NCBI GenBank assembly: GCA_002840155.1 | Contig: PGZH01000005.1 | Coordinates: forward strand, 470,550 to 534,549 | Direction: 5' to 3' | Length of the DNA stretch: 64,000 nt | Source of the DNA: Gammaproteobacteria bacterium HGW-Gammaproteobacteria-13 | GTDB taxonomy: Bacteria; Pseudomonadota; Gammaproteobacteria; Pseudomonadales; Pseudomonadaceae | In this document: positions 17,425 through 26,628 of the stretch, piece after piece | Position numbering within the stretch: the first letter of the stretch is position 1 | How the letters are laid out: each line of letters opens with the position of its first letter | Position numbers and translations under genes: made by a program | Notes under the pieces: model-generated | Told to the model about the DNA's origin: nothing | Database searches by the model: none | What the model saw: the letters and a program-made list of their open reading frames with translations, nothing else

Positions 17425-18097
17425 CGCGAGCCTTCTTGAAGGCATCGCCAAAGGCGCTGGCCGGCGCACTCGGAGCTGCTTGGCTGGCGGGGGCCTGCAT
17501 GGTCAGGGTAAAGCGCTGCTGGCTACCGGCTTCGGTCAGCTGCACCTGGCCAGCAGCCTGCGGCAACATATCTGGCGCTTGCGGGTGCCACAGGCTGGCC
17601 GTGTAGGTGCCGGCTGGCAGCTGCTCCAGATTCAGCTTGCCCTGCGCATCACTGACGGCAAACCAGGGATCGTCGGTGACATAGACATAGCCCACCATCC
17701 AGTCATGGATATTGCAGCCCAGCACCACTACGCCGGGCTTGTCGAAAATCACCGGCTCGCTCGGCGTGCCCTGATACAGACGCAGTTCAAAGCGTTTGGC
17801 GAGGGAGAACGAATAAACGTGATGGCGAATATTGTCGCTATTGGGGAACGACACCGAGGTGCCGCTGCGCACGGCCAGCACATTGGGCGCGAACTGCTGC
17901 GAGCGCTGATCCATCACTGCGGCAGCAGGTGCAACCACCGGTGCAACCTCGCTACGCAAACTGAGTACGGCATTGGCCAAGGGCTGGCCCTGGCTGTCCA
18001 CCAGCTCGGCTTGCAGGCTGGCGGCGTGCAAAGGCGTACTGAGCAGCAATATGCCGAGCAGCGCAAAGGCGAACGATGGATGCAGGTGCTTGCTCAT
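17411..18097 (-). CDS. Periplasmic cupredoxin-like protein (methylamine-utilization type)
   Basis: 228 residues from the ATG at 18097 (a TTG immediately upstream is ignored). A signal peptide ends in PLHAAS at about residue 26. A type 1 copper site is recognisable: His92 or His93 in NIRHHVYSF, then Cys128, His131 and Met134 in GCNIHDWMVGYVYV. A carboxypeptidase-regulatory-like beta domain (GKLNLEQLPAGTYTASLWHP) follows, then an Ala/Pro/Ser-rich tail. Proteins of this type are annotated as methylamine utilization proteins, but no methylamine dehydrogenase gene is present here. It heads the operon with the GGDEF-EAL, DUF3034 and globin genes. A redox- or copper-sensing role is inference. Confidence 0.85.
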   Translation of the reverse strand: MSKHLHPSFAFALLGILLLSTPLHAASLQAELVDSQGQPLANAVLSLRSEVAPVVAPAAAVMDQRSQQFAPNVLAVRSGTSVSFPNSDNIRHHVYSFSLAKRFELRLYQGTPSEPVIFDKPGVVVLGCNIHDWMVGYVYVTDDPWFAVSDAQGKLNLEQLPAGTYTASLWHPQAPDMLPQAAGQVQLTEAGSQQRFTLTMQAPASQAAPSAPASAFGDAFKKARDAAQ

Positions 18098-18262
18098 CAA
18101 GACTACTCGTACTTTAGGGGCACACTTGAAGTGGACAGCATCCTTGCCCAGGCACAGTAAATGTCTCTGTGCGCCACAGCTTAGTCGGCAGCGTGAAGAA
18201 GTTCACGTTTGATCGGCAGCGCCCGCCTGCTGAGCACCGCCACCCAAGGTAGTAGCAGGCGT
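18098..18262. other. Leader between AraC gene and cupredoxin operon
   Basis: 165 bases that must hold the promoter of the cupredoxin operon. Two inverted repeats are visible: GCACAG/CTGTGC at 18152-18157 and 18167-18172, and CGTGAA/TTCACG at 18192-18207. Either could be an operator for the adjacent AraC protein, but nothing in the sequence proves that. No clear -10/-35 pair was placed. Confidence 0.4.
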
Positions 18263-19015
18263 TTATGCGGCGCTGCGCAGGCGTTTCGGGGTCAGGCCCA
18301 GGTAGCGGCGCATGGCAGTGGTCAGTGCGCTCTGGCTGGAGAAGCCGCACTCTTCGGCGATGCGGATCAGTGGCATGCCGCTCTCGCGCAACAGCCGCAC
18401 GGCGCGGTCCAGACGGGTTTTCAGCAGGTACTGGTGCGGCGTCAGGCCGACGCTGTCCTTGAACTGCGCATGGAAATGACTGGGGCTCAGGCAAGCCACC
18501 TGCGCCAGTTCAGCCACGCTGATACGCCGCGCCAGGTGCTCGATGATGTAACTGTCGAGCCGCTCCAGATTCAGCGCCCCCACAGCCCGCGTGTGGGGCT
18601 CACCGAACAGGCGTAGGTGCAAGGCGCGCAGCAGCACGCCGCCCAACGCGCGCGGCAACAGTGGATCAGAGCCATAACGCTCCAGCTCGGCGCCGGCATA
18701 GCTCAGCAGGTTCTGGAAATCGGCATCCAGCTGCGGGTAACGCGGGGTTTCGAACAGACGGGTCAACAGTTGCAGGTCTTCGCTGGAGGTGCCCTGCTCA
18801 TCCAGGTCGATGATCAGCATACGGTTATCGCCCATGCCCGCGAACTGGTGATCGGCATCCCCCGGCACCAGGCAGGCGCGCATGCGGCACACCTCGCCAC
18901 CCCGGCCGTTCACCTCAAATTCGGCACGCCCGGCCAGCGACAGCACCAGTTGATGGTGGTCGTGGGTGTGCTCATGAGCCTGGTCATCAAGACGCATCAA
19001 ACGCGCGTTGAACAT
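18263..19015 (-). CDS. AraC-family transcriptional regulator with N-terminal cupin
   Basis: 250 residues from the ATG at 19015; upstream frame rejected. The N-terminal cupin-like sensor contains a His-rich strand (HEHTHDHHQLVLSLAG) that could bind a metal. The C-terminal pair of helix-turn-helix motifs spans about 150-245 (ISVAELAQVACLSPSHFHAQFK and LIRIAEECGFSSQSALTTAMR). The gene lies directly upstream of the cupredoxin/c-di-GMP operon on the same strand with a 165-base gap, so that operon is a plausible target, as is the divergent gene at 19266. The ligand is unknown; the His cluster makes a metal possible but unproven. Confidence 0.88.
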   Translation of the reverse strand: MFNARLMRLDDQAHEHTHDHHQLVLSLAGRAEFEVNGRGGEVCRMRACLVPGDADHQFAGMGDNRMLIIDLDEQGTSSEDLQLLTRLFETPRYPQLDADFQNLLSYAGAELERYGSDPLLPRALGGVLLRALHLRLFGEPHTRAVGALNLERLDSYIIEHLARRISVAELAQVACLSPSHFHAQFKDSVGLTPHQYLLKTRLDRAVRLLRESGMPLIRIAEECGFSSQSALTTAMRRYLGLTPKRLRSAA

Positions 19016-19265
19016 GAAAAGTGCAACCCTGAAAAACAGAGGTGCAACTTTAACCCTTTGCCCGGTAAAACTGCAGCCCGCACGACAAATGGGCAGCGCC
19101 CGCACCAAAAACTACCGGAACGATTAAAAGCGCCCAAATACAGGGCGAATAGACTGCAAACAGTGGATTGAAAACGCCTGAAACCGGGCCTTTACGCGCT
19201 CTGGCAAGGGATTTGCTGAGTTTGCCTGCCCCCTTGCGCACCGTTCGGGTTCAGGAAACCAGCTT

Positions 19266-20000
19266 ATGGCCCTCAGTATTGCTCTCGCCCTGGCATTGGC
19301 GCTGTTACTCGCCGGCCACTTCCTCAGCCAGCTCGCCGGCAAACGCCACCAGCAGCATCTCAATGAGCTGCAAGCTGCGTTGCTGCAACGCGCCATCGAC
19401 CTGCTGCAGAACCTGCAAAAACACCGTGGCCTGGGCGCCCAGCAAGACCTGCCCAGCACCAGCCAGCGCAACGCCCTGGCACGCCAACTCGACCAACTCT
19501 GGCTGAACTGGCCCGGCCCCAGTCTGGGGCTTGCACCACTGCAGCAGGACTGGCCACGCCTGCGGCGCAACCCGGCGGACTTTGCCGCCCACTGCCAGGT
19601 TATCGACGGCTTACTGGCGGTGATCGCAACACTCGAAACCCGCCTGCATCAGGCTGGCAACGCACACCTAGAGGGCATCGCCCAGGCCTGCCATGGCCTG
19701 GAAAACCTTGCCCGCCTGCGCGGCCTGAGCGTGCGGTCGGCCAATTACAGTCAATGCCCGCCAAACCTGAAACAGCAGATTCAGCAGCTCTGCCTGCAAC
19801 TGGAGCAATCGCCCGTCGGCGCGTCCTTACAACAGGTGCTGCAGCGCCTGGAGCATGAACTGATCGACAGCCACGACGTACGCCTGGCACCTCACGAATG
19901 CTTTGCCCTGCTTACGCCGCTGATCGACGAGTATGCCCAGCACTTGCGCGCGCCACTGCAGGCGACGTTCGCTGCACGGGCTCCCGCGCAGCAGCCCTAG
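19266..20000 (+). CDS. Unrecognised membrane-anchored protein
   Basis: 244 residues. One strongly hydrophobic N-terminal helix (residues 3-24) acts as signal anchor or signal peptide. The rest is mostly helical and rich in Leu, Gln and His. Two short segments, LQNLQKHRGLG (about 47-57) and LENLARLRGLS (about 144-154), resemble the arginine-containing helices of nitrate/nitrite-sensing (NIT) domains. The similarity is slight and I do not assign that function. No catalytic motif, HAMP or output domain follows. The ATG is preceded by AGGAAA. The chagasin-like gene begins 40 bases downstream, so they may be co-transcribed. Confidence 0.6.
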   Translation: MALSIALALALALLLAGHFLSQLAGKRHQQHLNELQAALLQRAIDLLQNLQKHRGLGAQQDLPSTSQRNALARQLDQLWLNWPGPSLGLAPLQQDWPRLRRNPADFAAHCQVIDGLLAVIATLETRLHQAGNAHLEGIAQACHGLENLARLRGLSVRSANYSQCPPNLKQQIQQLCLQLEQSPVGASLQQVLQRLEHELIDSHDVRLAPHECFALLTPLIDEYAQHLRAPLQATFAARAPAQQP

Positions 20001-20040
20001 CAGCTATGCTGGCAGCCTCGACATTCGCCAGGAGCTCACC

Positions 20041-20436
20041 ATGCTTGCCCCCCGCCTGACAGTGGCACTCAGCCTTGCACTGCTCGCCGCCTGCGCGCAA
20101 AAACCCAGCAGCGTCACCCTGGAGCAAAGCCAGCAGAGCAAATGCCCGCTGTCGCTGCACGTCGGCCAGCAATTTAACCTGCGCCTGCCGAGCAACCCCA
20201 CCACCGGTTTTCGCTGGCTGCTGCGTGACTCCGCGCCGCAGGTGCTGAAAAGCCTCGGCCCCGAGGTCTACAGCAACCCGGAAGACGCCGGCCTGGTCGG
20301 CAGCGCCGGGATTTCCACCTGGCGCTTCGAAGTTGCCCAAGCAGGCGAAGGCCAATTGGCCCTGACCTACGAACGCCCCTGGGAAGTCGGCGTAGTACCG
20401 GCACAGCGCTTCAACTGCACGATCAAGGCGCGCTAA
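20041..20436 (+). CDS. Chagasin-like (I42) protease-inhibitor lipoprotein
   Basis: 131 residues from the ATG at 20041. The lipoprotein signal ends in LLAAC (Cys at about 19). The mature part has the three loops of the chagasin/ICP fold: NPTTGFRW (about 60-67), the Gly-rich loop GLVGSAG and YERPW (about 114-118). Chagasin-type proteins inhibit papain-like cysteine peptidases by inserting these loops into the active-site cleft. In Pseudomonas such lipoproteins may protect the envelope from host or own proteases, but no target is indicated here. An in-frame upstream extension lies inside the preceding gene and is rejected. Confidence 0.85.
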   Translation: MLAPRLTVALSLALLAACAQKPSSVTLEQSQQSKCPLSLHVGQQFNLRLPSNPTTGFRWLLRDSAPQVLKSLGPEVYSNPEDAGLVGSAGISTWRFEVAQAGEGQLALTYERPWEVGVVPAQRFNCTIKAR

Positions 20437-20532
20437 CTGGCGCGAAATGCTGCTTTGACTGGCATCCACGGCGTGGCCAGTTAATCCTCGACACGCCATA
20501 GTGCTGGCCTTTCAAGCATCAAGGACAAGGCC

Positions 20533-21198
20533 ATGCGTTATCTGCTGCTGGGTTTGCTGGGCGCTGCAGTATTTCTCTATGCGCGGCTCAGCGGCCTGAT
20601 TGAACTGGGCTTGCTCAGCAAGGGCATCCCGGTCGTCGCTCTACTGCTATGGCTGAGAACGGCACCCAGCGGCCTGTATCGACGCTGGATCAGCCTCGGC
20701 CTGCTTGCCTCATTGGCGGGCGATATCCTGCTCGACTGGCCCGGTGATCTGTTTGTTTTCGGCCTCGGCGCCTTCCTGCTAGCGCACCTGGCCTATCTGC
20801 GCGCCTACCTGAGCGACTGCAAGCAACCGGCCTGGCTCGCCTTGCTGCTGGCCCTGGCCACGGGCGGCACGATGTTCGCCATCCTCGCCAGCGCCAATCT
20901 GGGCCCACTGCTGATCCCCGTAGCCTGTTACGCCCTGGCGATTAGCGCCATGCTCTGGCGCGCCCTCGCCCGCCTCGGTCAACCAGGACTGCCCAGTACC
21001 TCAACGCGCCTGGCCGCCGCAGGTGCCGCGCTGTTTGTGCTGTCCGACAGCCTGATCGGCATCAACCGCTTTGTCGCGCCCTTCGAGACCGCGCCATTGG
21101 CGATCATGCTCAGCTACTGGTTGGGACAATGGGCCATTGCGGCCTCGGCCTTCAAACAGTCCGCCAAGCCATCGCCCATGCAGATTTGCGACCAATAA
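20533..21198 (+). CDS. Lysoplasmalogenase family membrane protein (YhhN/TMEM86)
   Basis: 221 residues with about eight hydrophobic helices. Family-conserved acidic motifs are present: SLAGDILLDWP (about 59-69) and FVLSDSLIGINRF (about 170-182). Characterised animal members hydrolyse the vinyl-ether bond of lysoplasmalogens; the bacterial substrate is uncertain. The ATG has AAGGA nine bases upstream. The family assignment is strong, the reaction in this organism is inferred. Confidence 0.85.
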   Translation: MRYLLLGLLGAAVFLYARLSGLIELGLLSKGIPVVALLLWLRTAPSGLYRRWISLGLLASLAGDILLDWPGDLFVFGLGAFLLAHLAYLRAYLSDCKQPAWLALLLALATGGTMFAILASANLGPLLIPVACYALAISAMLWRALARLGQPGLPSTSTRLAAAGAALFVLSDSLIGINRFVAPFETAPLAIMLSYWLGQWAIAASAFKQSAKPSPMQICDQ

Positions 21199-21270
21199 CG
21201 GCAATCAAGGTTTGGCTATACCGCGCACTTGGCTAAAATGCCCGGCTTTATCGACCAGTGCGTAGCCATC

Positions 21271-22014
21271 GTGAGCAAACAGCCCGACCGTCTTTTCGCC
21301 CAACCCCTGGCCCAGGTGCCGGACTTCGTGTTCAACGAAGATGTGGTGCGGGTCTTCCCCGACATGATCAAGCGCTCGGTGCCGGGCTACCCGACCATTG
21401 TCGAGAACATCGGCGTGCTCGCCGGTCAGTTCGCCCAGCCGCACAGCGTGCTGTATGACCTCGGCAGTTCCCTGGGCGCCGTGACCCAGGCGCTGCGCCG
21501 GCATGTGCAGATCGACGATTGCCGAGTGATCGCGGTGGACAACTCCAGCGCCATGGTCGAGCGCTGCCGCGAATACCTGCACGCGCAGGACTCGATGTTT
21601 CAGGAGTTGCTGCCAGTCGAGGTGCTTGAGGCCGACATTCTCAGCCTCACTTTTCAGCCCACCTCGCTGGTGGCGCTGAACTTCACCCTGCAATTTATCC
21701 AGCCCGAACAGCGCCTTGAATTACTCACGCGGATTCGCCAGGCCTTGCTGCCTGGCGGCGCGCTGATCCTCTCGGAAAAACTGCAATTCGAAGATGCCGA
21801 GCAACACGCCCTGCTCGGCGAGCTGCATATCGCCTTCAAGCGGGCCAACGGCTACAGCGAGCTGGAAATAGCGCAGAAGCGCAGCGCGATTGAAAAGGTC
21901 ATGCTGCCCGATAGCCTGGAGCAGCACCGCGAACGCCTGCTCGCCGCCGGCTTCAGCCAGGTGGTGCCGTGGTTCCAGTGCCTTAATTTCGCCTCCTTGA
22001 TTGCCCTGCCATGA
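21271..22014 (+). CDS. cmoA: Carboxy-S-adenosyl-L-methionine synthase CmoA
   Basis: 247 residues from a GTG at 21271 ([20 protein letters not shown]), which matches the usual CmoA N-terminus. An ATG 14 codons upstream is in frame but unsupported. SAM-binding motifs [14 protein letters not shown] and [14 protein letters not shown] are present. CmoA converts SAM and prephenate to carboxy-SAM, the donor used by CmoB to make cmo5U/mcmo5U at tRNA position 34. It shares an ATGA overlap with cmoB, consistent with coupled translation. Confidence 0.95.
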   Translation: MSKQPDRLFAQPLAQVPDFVFNEDVVRVFPDMIKRSVPGYPTIVENIGVLAGQFAQPHSVLYDLGSSLGAVTQALRRHVQIDDCRVIAVDNSSAMVERCREYLHAQDSMFQELLPVEVLEADILSLTFQPTSLVALNFTLQFIQPEQRLELLTRIRQALLPGGALILSEKLQFEDAEQHALLGELHIAFKRANGYSELEIAQKRSAIEKVMLPDSLEQHRERLLAAGFSQVVPWFQCLNFASLIALP

Positions 22015-22979
22015 TCAGCCGCCTCGACCTCGATGCCCTGCAAGCTGCACTTGCCGGCACACCCCTGCAAGACTGGGCAGCCGACCTGCCCGGGCAGATC
22101 GACACCAAACTGGCGGTCGGCCATGGCGACCTGCCGCGCTGGTACGGCGCGGTACAGGCGCTGCCGGAACTGCACGTCGAACAGCTGGAGCTGCTGCACA
22201 GTTTCACCTTCAGCGGCCCCTGTGATGAACCGACCCGCACCGCGCTGAAAACCGCCTTGCAGGGCCTGATTCCCTGGCGCAAGGGACCGTTTCATCTGTT
22301 TGACGTGCACGTCGACACCGAATGGCGCTCGGACTGGAAGTGGCAACGGGTCGCGCCCTACCTCGATCTCAAGGGTAAACGCGTGCTAGATGTCGGCTGC
22401 GGCAACGGCTATTACATGTGGCGCATGCTCGGCGCCGGCGCGGACAGCGTGGTCGGCATCGACCCCAACTGGCTGTTCCTTTGCCAATTCCTGGCGATGA
22501 AGAACTACCTGCCCGACCTGCCCGCCTGGCACCTGCCGCTGGCCTTCGAGGAATTACCCGGCAAGCTGCAGGGCTTCGACACGGTGTTTTCCATGGGCGT
22601 GCTGTATCACCGCCGCTCGCCCATCGATCATCTGATCGACCTCAAGGATTGCCTGGTCAAGGACGGCGAACTGGTGCTGGAGACCCTGGTGGTCGAAGGC
22701 GATGCCCAGCAAGTGCTGGTGCCCGAAGACCGCTACGCGCAAATGCGCAACGTCTGGTTCCTGCCCTCAGTGCCAGCACTGGAGCTGTGGCTGCGCCGCG
22801 CCGGCTTTGTCGATGTGCGCTGTGTGGATGTCAGCACCACTTCGGTCGACGAACAACGCTCGACCGAGTGGATGCGCTTTCAGTCACTACCGGAATTTCT
22901 CGACCCAGCCGACCATAGCCGCACAGTGGAAGGCCTGCCGGCGCCGAGCCGGGCGGTGCTGATCGCCCGCAAGCCCTAA
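22011..22979 (+). CDS. cmoB: tRNA U34 carboxymethyltransferase CmoB
   Basis: 322 residues, usual length. N-terminal substrate-binding part with [20 protein letters not shown], then a class I methyltransferase fold with [20 protein letters not shown] (about 126-145) and the conserved [16 protein letters not shown]. CmoB transfers the carboxymethyl group from carboxy-SAM to 5-hydroxyuridine 34 of several tRNAs, widening wobble decoding. It starts within the stop of cmoA (4-base overlap). A palindromic repeat directly follows the stop and separates it from pdxJ, which converges from the other strand. Confidence 0.95.
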   Translation: MISRLDLDALQAALAGTPLQDWAADLPGQIDTKLAVGHGDLPRWYGAVQALPELHVEQLELLHSFTFSGPCDEPTRTALKTALQGLIPWRKGPFHLFDVHVDTEWRSDWKWQRVAPYLDLKGKRVLDVGCGNGYYMWRMLGAGADSVVGIDPNWLFLCQFLAMKNYLPDLPAWHLPLAFEELPGKLQGFDTVFSMGVLYHRRSPIDHLIDLKDCLVKDGELVLETLVVEGDAQQVLVPEDRYAQMRNVWFLPSVPALELWLRRAGFVDVRCVDVSTTSVDEQRSTEWMRFQSLPEFLDPADHSRTVEGLPAPSRAVLIARKP

Positions 22980-22989
22980 CGTAGCAGGA

Positions 22990-23080
22990 CGTAGGATGGG
23001 TCGGGCCGCGTAGGTTGAGCGTAGCGATACCCATCACCGGATCGATGGGTTACGCCGCTGCGCGGCTAACCCATCCTACG
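22990..23080. repeat. Palindromic repeat, GTAGGATGGGT family
   Basis: Outer arms CGTAGGATGGGT and ACCCATCCTACG bound an imperfect palindrome of about 90 bases between the convergent genes cmoB and pdxJ. Inside, GGGTTACGCCGC and its partial complement add pairing. The same family occurs at 43921-44012 and, as a shorter form, at 47178-47230. It may serve as a bidirectional terminator or REP-like site. Confidence 0.85.
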
Positions 23081-23082
23081 TT

Positions 23083-23829
23083 TTAGCCGCGGTTGGCCGC
23101 GGCTACGATCAATGCCTTCATTTCCGCTACCGCCGACTTGAAGCCAACGAACAGCGCGTGCGCCACCAGGGCGTGGCCGATATTCAGCTCGTTGATCCCG
23201 GCAATCGCCGCCACCGGTTCGACGTTGTGGTAATGCAGGCCGTGGCCGGCATTGACGATCAGGCCATGGGCCAGACCACAGGCCACTCCATCGCGAATCC
23301 GCGCCAGCTCGCGCGCAGCCTCCTCTGGCGTGTGGGCATCGGCATAACGACCGGTATGTAATTCAATAGCCGGTGCGCCGACGCGCTTGGACGCCTCAAT
23401 CTGCTGAGGGTCCGGGTCGATAAACAGCGACACTTCGCAGCCGATTTTGCTCAGGCGCTCGACCGCTGCGCGAATCCGCGTTTCCTGCCCGGCCACATCC
23501 AGGCCGCCTTCAGTGGTCAGCTCCTGACGGGTTTCCGGCACCAGGCAGACGTGCTCGGGACGAATGCTTTCGGCGAAGGCGAGCATTTCCTCGGTCACGC
23601 CCATTTCGAAGTTCATCCGCGTCTGCATGACTTCCTTGAGCAAGCGCACATCACGCTCCTGGATATGCCGACGGTCTTCACGCAGGTGCACGGTAATGCC
23701 GTCGGCACCGGCCTCCTCGGCGTCCAGCGCCGCCTTGACCGGATCGGGATAACGGGTGCCACGGGCCTGGCGCAAGGTGGCCACATGGTCGATGTTCACA
23801 CCCAGCAGAATACGATTGGCATCAGTCAC
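23083..23829 (-). CDS. pdxJ: Pyridoxine 5'-phosphate synthase PdxJ
   Basis: 248 residues from a GTG at 23829. Recognised by [19 protein letters not shown] near the N-terminus, the phosphate loop region [13 protein letters not shown] and the C-terminal [12 protein letters not shown]. PdxJ condenses 1-deoxyxylulose 5-phosphate with 3-amino-2-oxopropyl phosphate to give PNP, the last new ring-forming step of vitamin B6 synthesis. Its start overlaps the recO stop by 8 bases, as in other pseudomonads, and it ends the rnc-era-recO-pdxJ run. Confidence 0.96.
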   Translation of the reverse strand: MTDANRILLGVNIDHVATLRQARGTRYPDPVKAALDAEEAGADGITVHLREDRRHIQERDVRLLKEVMQTRMNFEMGVTEEMLAFAESIRPEHVCLVPETRQELTTEGGLDVAGQETRIRAAVERLSKIGCEVSLFIDPDPQQIEASKRVGAPAIELHTGRYADAHTPEEAARELARIRDGVACGLAHGLIVNAGHGLHYHNVEPVAAIAGINELNIGHALVAHALFVGFKSAVAEMKALIVAAANRG

Positions 23830-24520
23830 GGCTTGGCTCCTTGAGCGTCATAAATAATTCGCGGCTGACCAGCGGCCTGCCGCCTAAATGGGGGGCCAGG
23901 GCCTGGCGCATCAGGCGTTTGGCGGCAGCCAGAGCGCCCGGCGCAGTCCAGTCCGCTTCGGCCATGGCCAACAGCTCAGCCCCTTGAAAAGCTCCGGGTT
24001 GCAACTGGCCAATCGGCACCAGCCCGGTTTCGGTCTGCAGTCGATACAGGCCCGCTTCGGCGATAGGCTGACCTTCACTGTCCAGATCCAGGGCGAAACC
24101 ATAGCCCAGCTGATCCAGCAGACGCCATTCAAAAGAACGCAGCAAGGGCTCCAGGGCACGGCCCTGAGCCAGCGCCAGCACCGTCATGGCGTAGTGCTCG
24201 AACACGGCGGGATGCGGGTCATCGGCGGGCAGCAGGCGGATCAATAGCTCATTGAGGTACAGGCCACTGAATAGCGCCTCACCCACCAGCAGATTTGGAA
24301 TACCCGCTGGGTCAAGGCGGCCGACGTTTTTCAGCTCACCACGCCCGCGAAACTCGGCTTCCAGCGGAATAAACGGCCGCGCTAGGCTGCCGGCCTTGCC
24401 CCGCGCACCGCGCAAGACAGCGCGCAAACGGCCTTGGGGGGTGAGAAAGTCCACCAGCGCGCTGCTTTCACGGTAAGCGCGGCTGTGCAGAACATAGGCA
24501 GGCTGACCAAGGGCAAGCAT
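23822..24520 (-). CDS. recO: DNA repair protein RecO
   Basis: 232 residues. The N-terminal OB-fold domain begins [20 protein letters not shown], followed by the helical C-terminal domain ([20 protein letters not shown]). RecO with RecR loads RecA onto SSB-coated single strands in the RecFOR gap-repair path. It sits 45 bases after era and overlaps pdxJ by 8 bases. The C-terminal zinc-finger cysteines found in Gram-positive RecO are absent, as is usual in proteobacteria. Confidence 0.94.
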   Translation of the reverse strand: MLALGQPAYVLHSRAYRESSALVDFLTPQGRLRAVLRGARGKAGSLARPFIPLEAEFRGRGELKNVGRLDPAGIPNLLVGEALFSGLYLNELLIRLLPADDPHPAVFEHYAMTVLALAQGRALEPLLRSFEWRLLDQLGYGFALDLDSEGQPIAEAGLYRLQTETGLVPIGQLQPGAFQGAELLAMAEADWTAPGALAAAKRLMRQALAPHLGGRPLVSRELFMTLKEPSRD

Positions 24521-24565
24521 GGGGCTTACTCACAAAAGCGGGCGCAGGACGCGCCCGAGGGCGAC

Positions 24566-25468
24566 TCAGATATTGTCGTAACCCAGGGAGCGCAACGCAC
24601 GCTCATCGTCAGACCAGCCACTTTTGACCTTGACCCAGAGGTTGAGCATGATCTTGGAGTCGAACATCACTTCCATGTCCTTGCGCGCTTCCTGGCCAAT
24701 GCGTTTGATCCGCTCACCCTTGTCGCCAATGATGATTTTCTTCTGGCCGTCGCGCTCGACCAGAATCAACGCGTGGATATGCAGGATGCGCCCGTCGCGC
24801 TTGAACTCCTCAATTTCCACGGTGATCTGGTACGGCAGCTCGGCGCCGAGCTGACGCATAATCTTCTCACGCACCAGTTCGGCGGCGAAGAAGCGGCTGG
24901 AGCGGTCGGTAACCTGGTCTTCCGGGAAGAAGTGCACGCCTTCCGGCAAATGCTCGCCCACCAGTTTTTCCAGGGTATCGAGGTTATGTCCATGCTGCGC
25001 GGAGACCGGCACGATCTCGGCATTAGGTAACTGGGTGGCCAGCCACTCCAGATGCGGCATCAGCTCGGCTTTGTCTTCGATGCGGTCAGTCTTGTTGATC
25101 GCCAGGATTACCGGGCCTTCGACGTATTGAATACGCTCCAGCACCATCTGGTCTTCGTCGGTCCAGCGGGTGCGATCAACCACAAAGATCACCACGTCGA
25201 CATCCTTCAGCGCCGACGAAGCGTTCTTGTTCATATAGCGGTTCAGCGCTTTTTCGTTGTTCTTGTGCAAACCGGGGGTGTCGACATAGATCGCCTGCAC
25301 CTCACCCTCGGTTTTGATACCAAGCATGTTGTGCCGCGTGGTCTGCGGCTTGCGCGAGGTGATCGCCAGCTTCTGCCCGAGGATGTGGTTCAGCAACGTC
25401 GACTTGCCCACGTTGGGCCGGCCGACGATGGCGACATAGCCACAGCGTGTAACAGGTGAATCAGTCAT
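24566..25468 (-). CDS. era: GTPase Era
   Basis: 300 residues from the ATG at 25468. Two earlier in-frame starts (25474, 25483) lie within rnc. The chosen ATG has GGAG seven bases upstream, whereas 25474 would leave one base of spacing. G-motifs [19 protein letters not shown] and SAQ are intact, and the C-terminal KH domain ([16 protein letters not shown]) binds 16S rRNA. Era is essential for 30S maturation. It overlaps rnc by 8 bases, a classic arrangement. Confidence 0.96.
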   Translation of the reverse strand: MTDSPVTRCGYVAIVGRPNVGKSTLLNHILGQKLAITSRKPQTTRHNMLGIKTEGEVQAIYVDTPGLHKNNEKALNRYMNKNASSALKDVDVVIFVVDRTRWTDEDQMVLERIQYVEGPVILAINKTDRIEDKAELMPHLEWLATQLPNAEIVPVSAQHGHNLDTLEKLVGEHLPEGVHFFPEDQVTDRSSRFFAAELVREKIMRQLGAELPYQITVEIEEFKRDGRILHIHALILVERDGQKKIIIGDKGERIKRIGQEARKDMEVMFDSKIMLNLWVKVKSGWSDDERALRSLGYDNI

Positions 25469-26150
25469 TGCCATTCTCCACACCCAGGGCGATCAGCGCG
25501 GCCGCAGCGGCCACCTGCTCGGCGATACGCCGGCTGGCACCCTGCCCCAGGGTTTTATCATTCAGTAAAGTAATCTGACATTCGACCACGAATGTCCGGC
25601 AGTGCGGCTCGCCCTGAATATCCACCACTTCGTAACGTGGCAACTCACAGCCGCGCGACTGCAGAAACTCCTGCAGGCGGGTTTTCGGGTCCTTGTTGGT
25701 ATCGACCAGGGTCAGGCTGTCCAACTCGGTGGTCAGCCAGGCCAACACCCGCTCACGGGCCGCATCCATCCCGGTGTCCAGGTAGATGGCACCGATCAGC
25801 GCCTCCAGCGCGTCAGCCAGAATCGACTCGCGGCGAAAGCCACCACTTTTCAGCTCGCCGGAGCCCAGGCGCAGGTACTCACCCAGATCAAAGCCGCGAG
25901 CCAGAATGGCCAGCGTCTCGCCCTTGACCAGGCGCGCGCGCAAACGCGACAGTTGTCCTTCGCGGGCCAGCGGAAAGCGCTGAAACAGCGCTTCCCCGGC
26001 AACAAAGTTAAGAATGGCATCGCCGAGAAACTCCAGGCGCTCATTATTGCGCCCGGCAAAACTGCGGTGGGTCAGGGCCAGGATCATCAGCTCCTGGTCC
26101 TTGAAGGTATAACCGAGCTGCCGCTCGAGACGGGCTAACGACGCACTCAC
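25461..26150 (-). CDS. rnc: Ribonuclease III
   Basis: 229 residues from a GTG at 26150. The catalytic signature [15 protein letters not shown] (about 37-51) and the second acidic cluster [17 protein letters not shown] (about 110-126) are present. A C-terminal dsRNA-binding domain follows ([13 protein letters not shown] to the end). It cleaves double-stranded RNA in rRNA precursors and regulatory RNA duplexes. It overlaps the DUF4845 gene by 4 bases and era by 8. Confidence 0.97.
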   Translation of the reverse strand: MSASLARLERQLGYTFKDQELMILALTHRSFAGRNNERLEFLGDAILNFVAGEALFQRFPLAREGQLSRLRARLVKGETLAILARGFDLGEYLRLGSGELKSGGFRRESILADALEALIGAIYLDTGMDAARERVLAWLTTELDSLTLVDTNKDPKTRLQEFLQSRGCELPRYEVVDIQGEPHCRTFVVECQITLLNDKTLGQGASRRIAEQVAAAAALIALGVENGND

Positions 26151-26524
26151 GGCATACGCACGCGGAATTCTTTATCGAAACGCACGACCAGATCGATATT
26201 CTCGATCAACGGCTCACGCTTCTCGTATTTCAGGTGCACACGGAACTCATTGTTCTCGACTTTAATTTTAATCGCCTCCTGCGCATTCAAATCGCGGATG
26301 CTGTTGACCTGCATACCCTTGCTGATATGGCTGTAGAAGTCATTGACGCTACGAACATCAGCGGCTTTATCGGTCTCAACAGAAGTGATCATTTTTTCCA
26401 ACGACATATAGTCGAAATAATGCGGCAACACCTTGAACGCCGCACTGGCAAAAAAAGCCACAAACGCCAGCACCATCAACCAACTAAGAATCGACATTCC
26501 CTTTTGCGAATGCGCAGATTTCAT
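26147..26524 (-). CDS. DUF4845 membrane protein
   Basis: 125 residues from the ATG at 26524; a TTG four codons upstream is discounted. A short N-terminal cytoplasmic segment with SQKGMS, then one transmembrane helix at about 10-32 ([19 protein letters not shown]), then a soluble domain with a KYFDY-like segment. This family is regularly found between lepB and rnc in pseudomonads and has no established role. Its N-terminus resembles type IV pilin-like leaders only loosely (KGMSILSW), and I do not claim processing by PilD. Confidence 0.85.
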   Translation of the reverse strand: MKSAHSQKGMSILSWLMVLAFVAFFASAAFKVLPHYFDYMSLEKMITSVETDKAADVRSVNDFYSHISKGMQVNSIRDLNAQEAIKIKVENNEFRVHLKYEKREPLIENIDLVVRFDKEFRVRMP

Positions 26525-26628
26525 ATTTGTCCCCAAATTCGAGTTATGTGAAAGCCATTACGGCTGGAGGCAAGACTATATATAGCCTGCGACGCTGCAT
26601 TTAACAGCGTCGCAAATTCGGCAGCAGG

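Noticed and set aside
17411-18097. Methylamine metabolism as the role of the cupredoxin
   Set aside because: Only the family label suggests it; no methylamine dehydrogenase or related gene is nearby, while a c-di-GMP gene is translationally overlapped.
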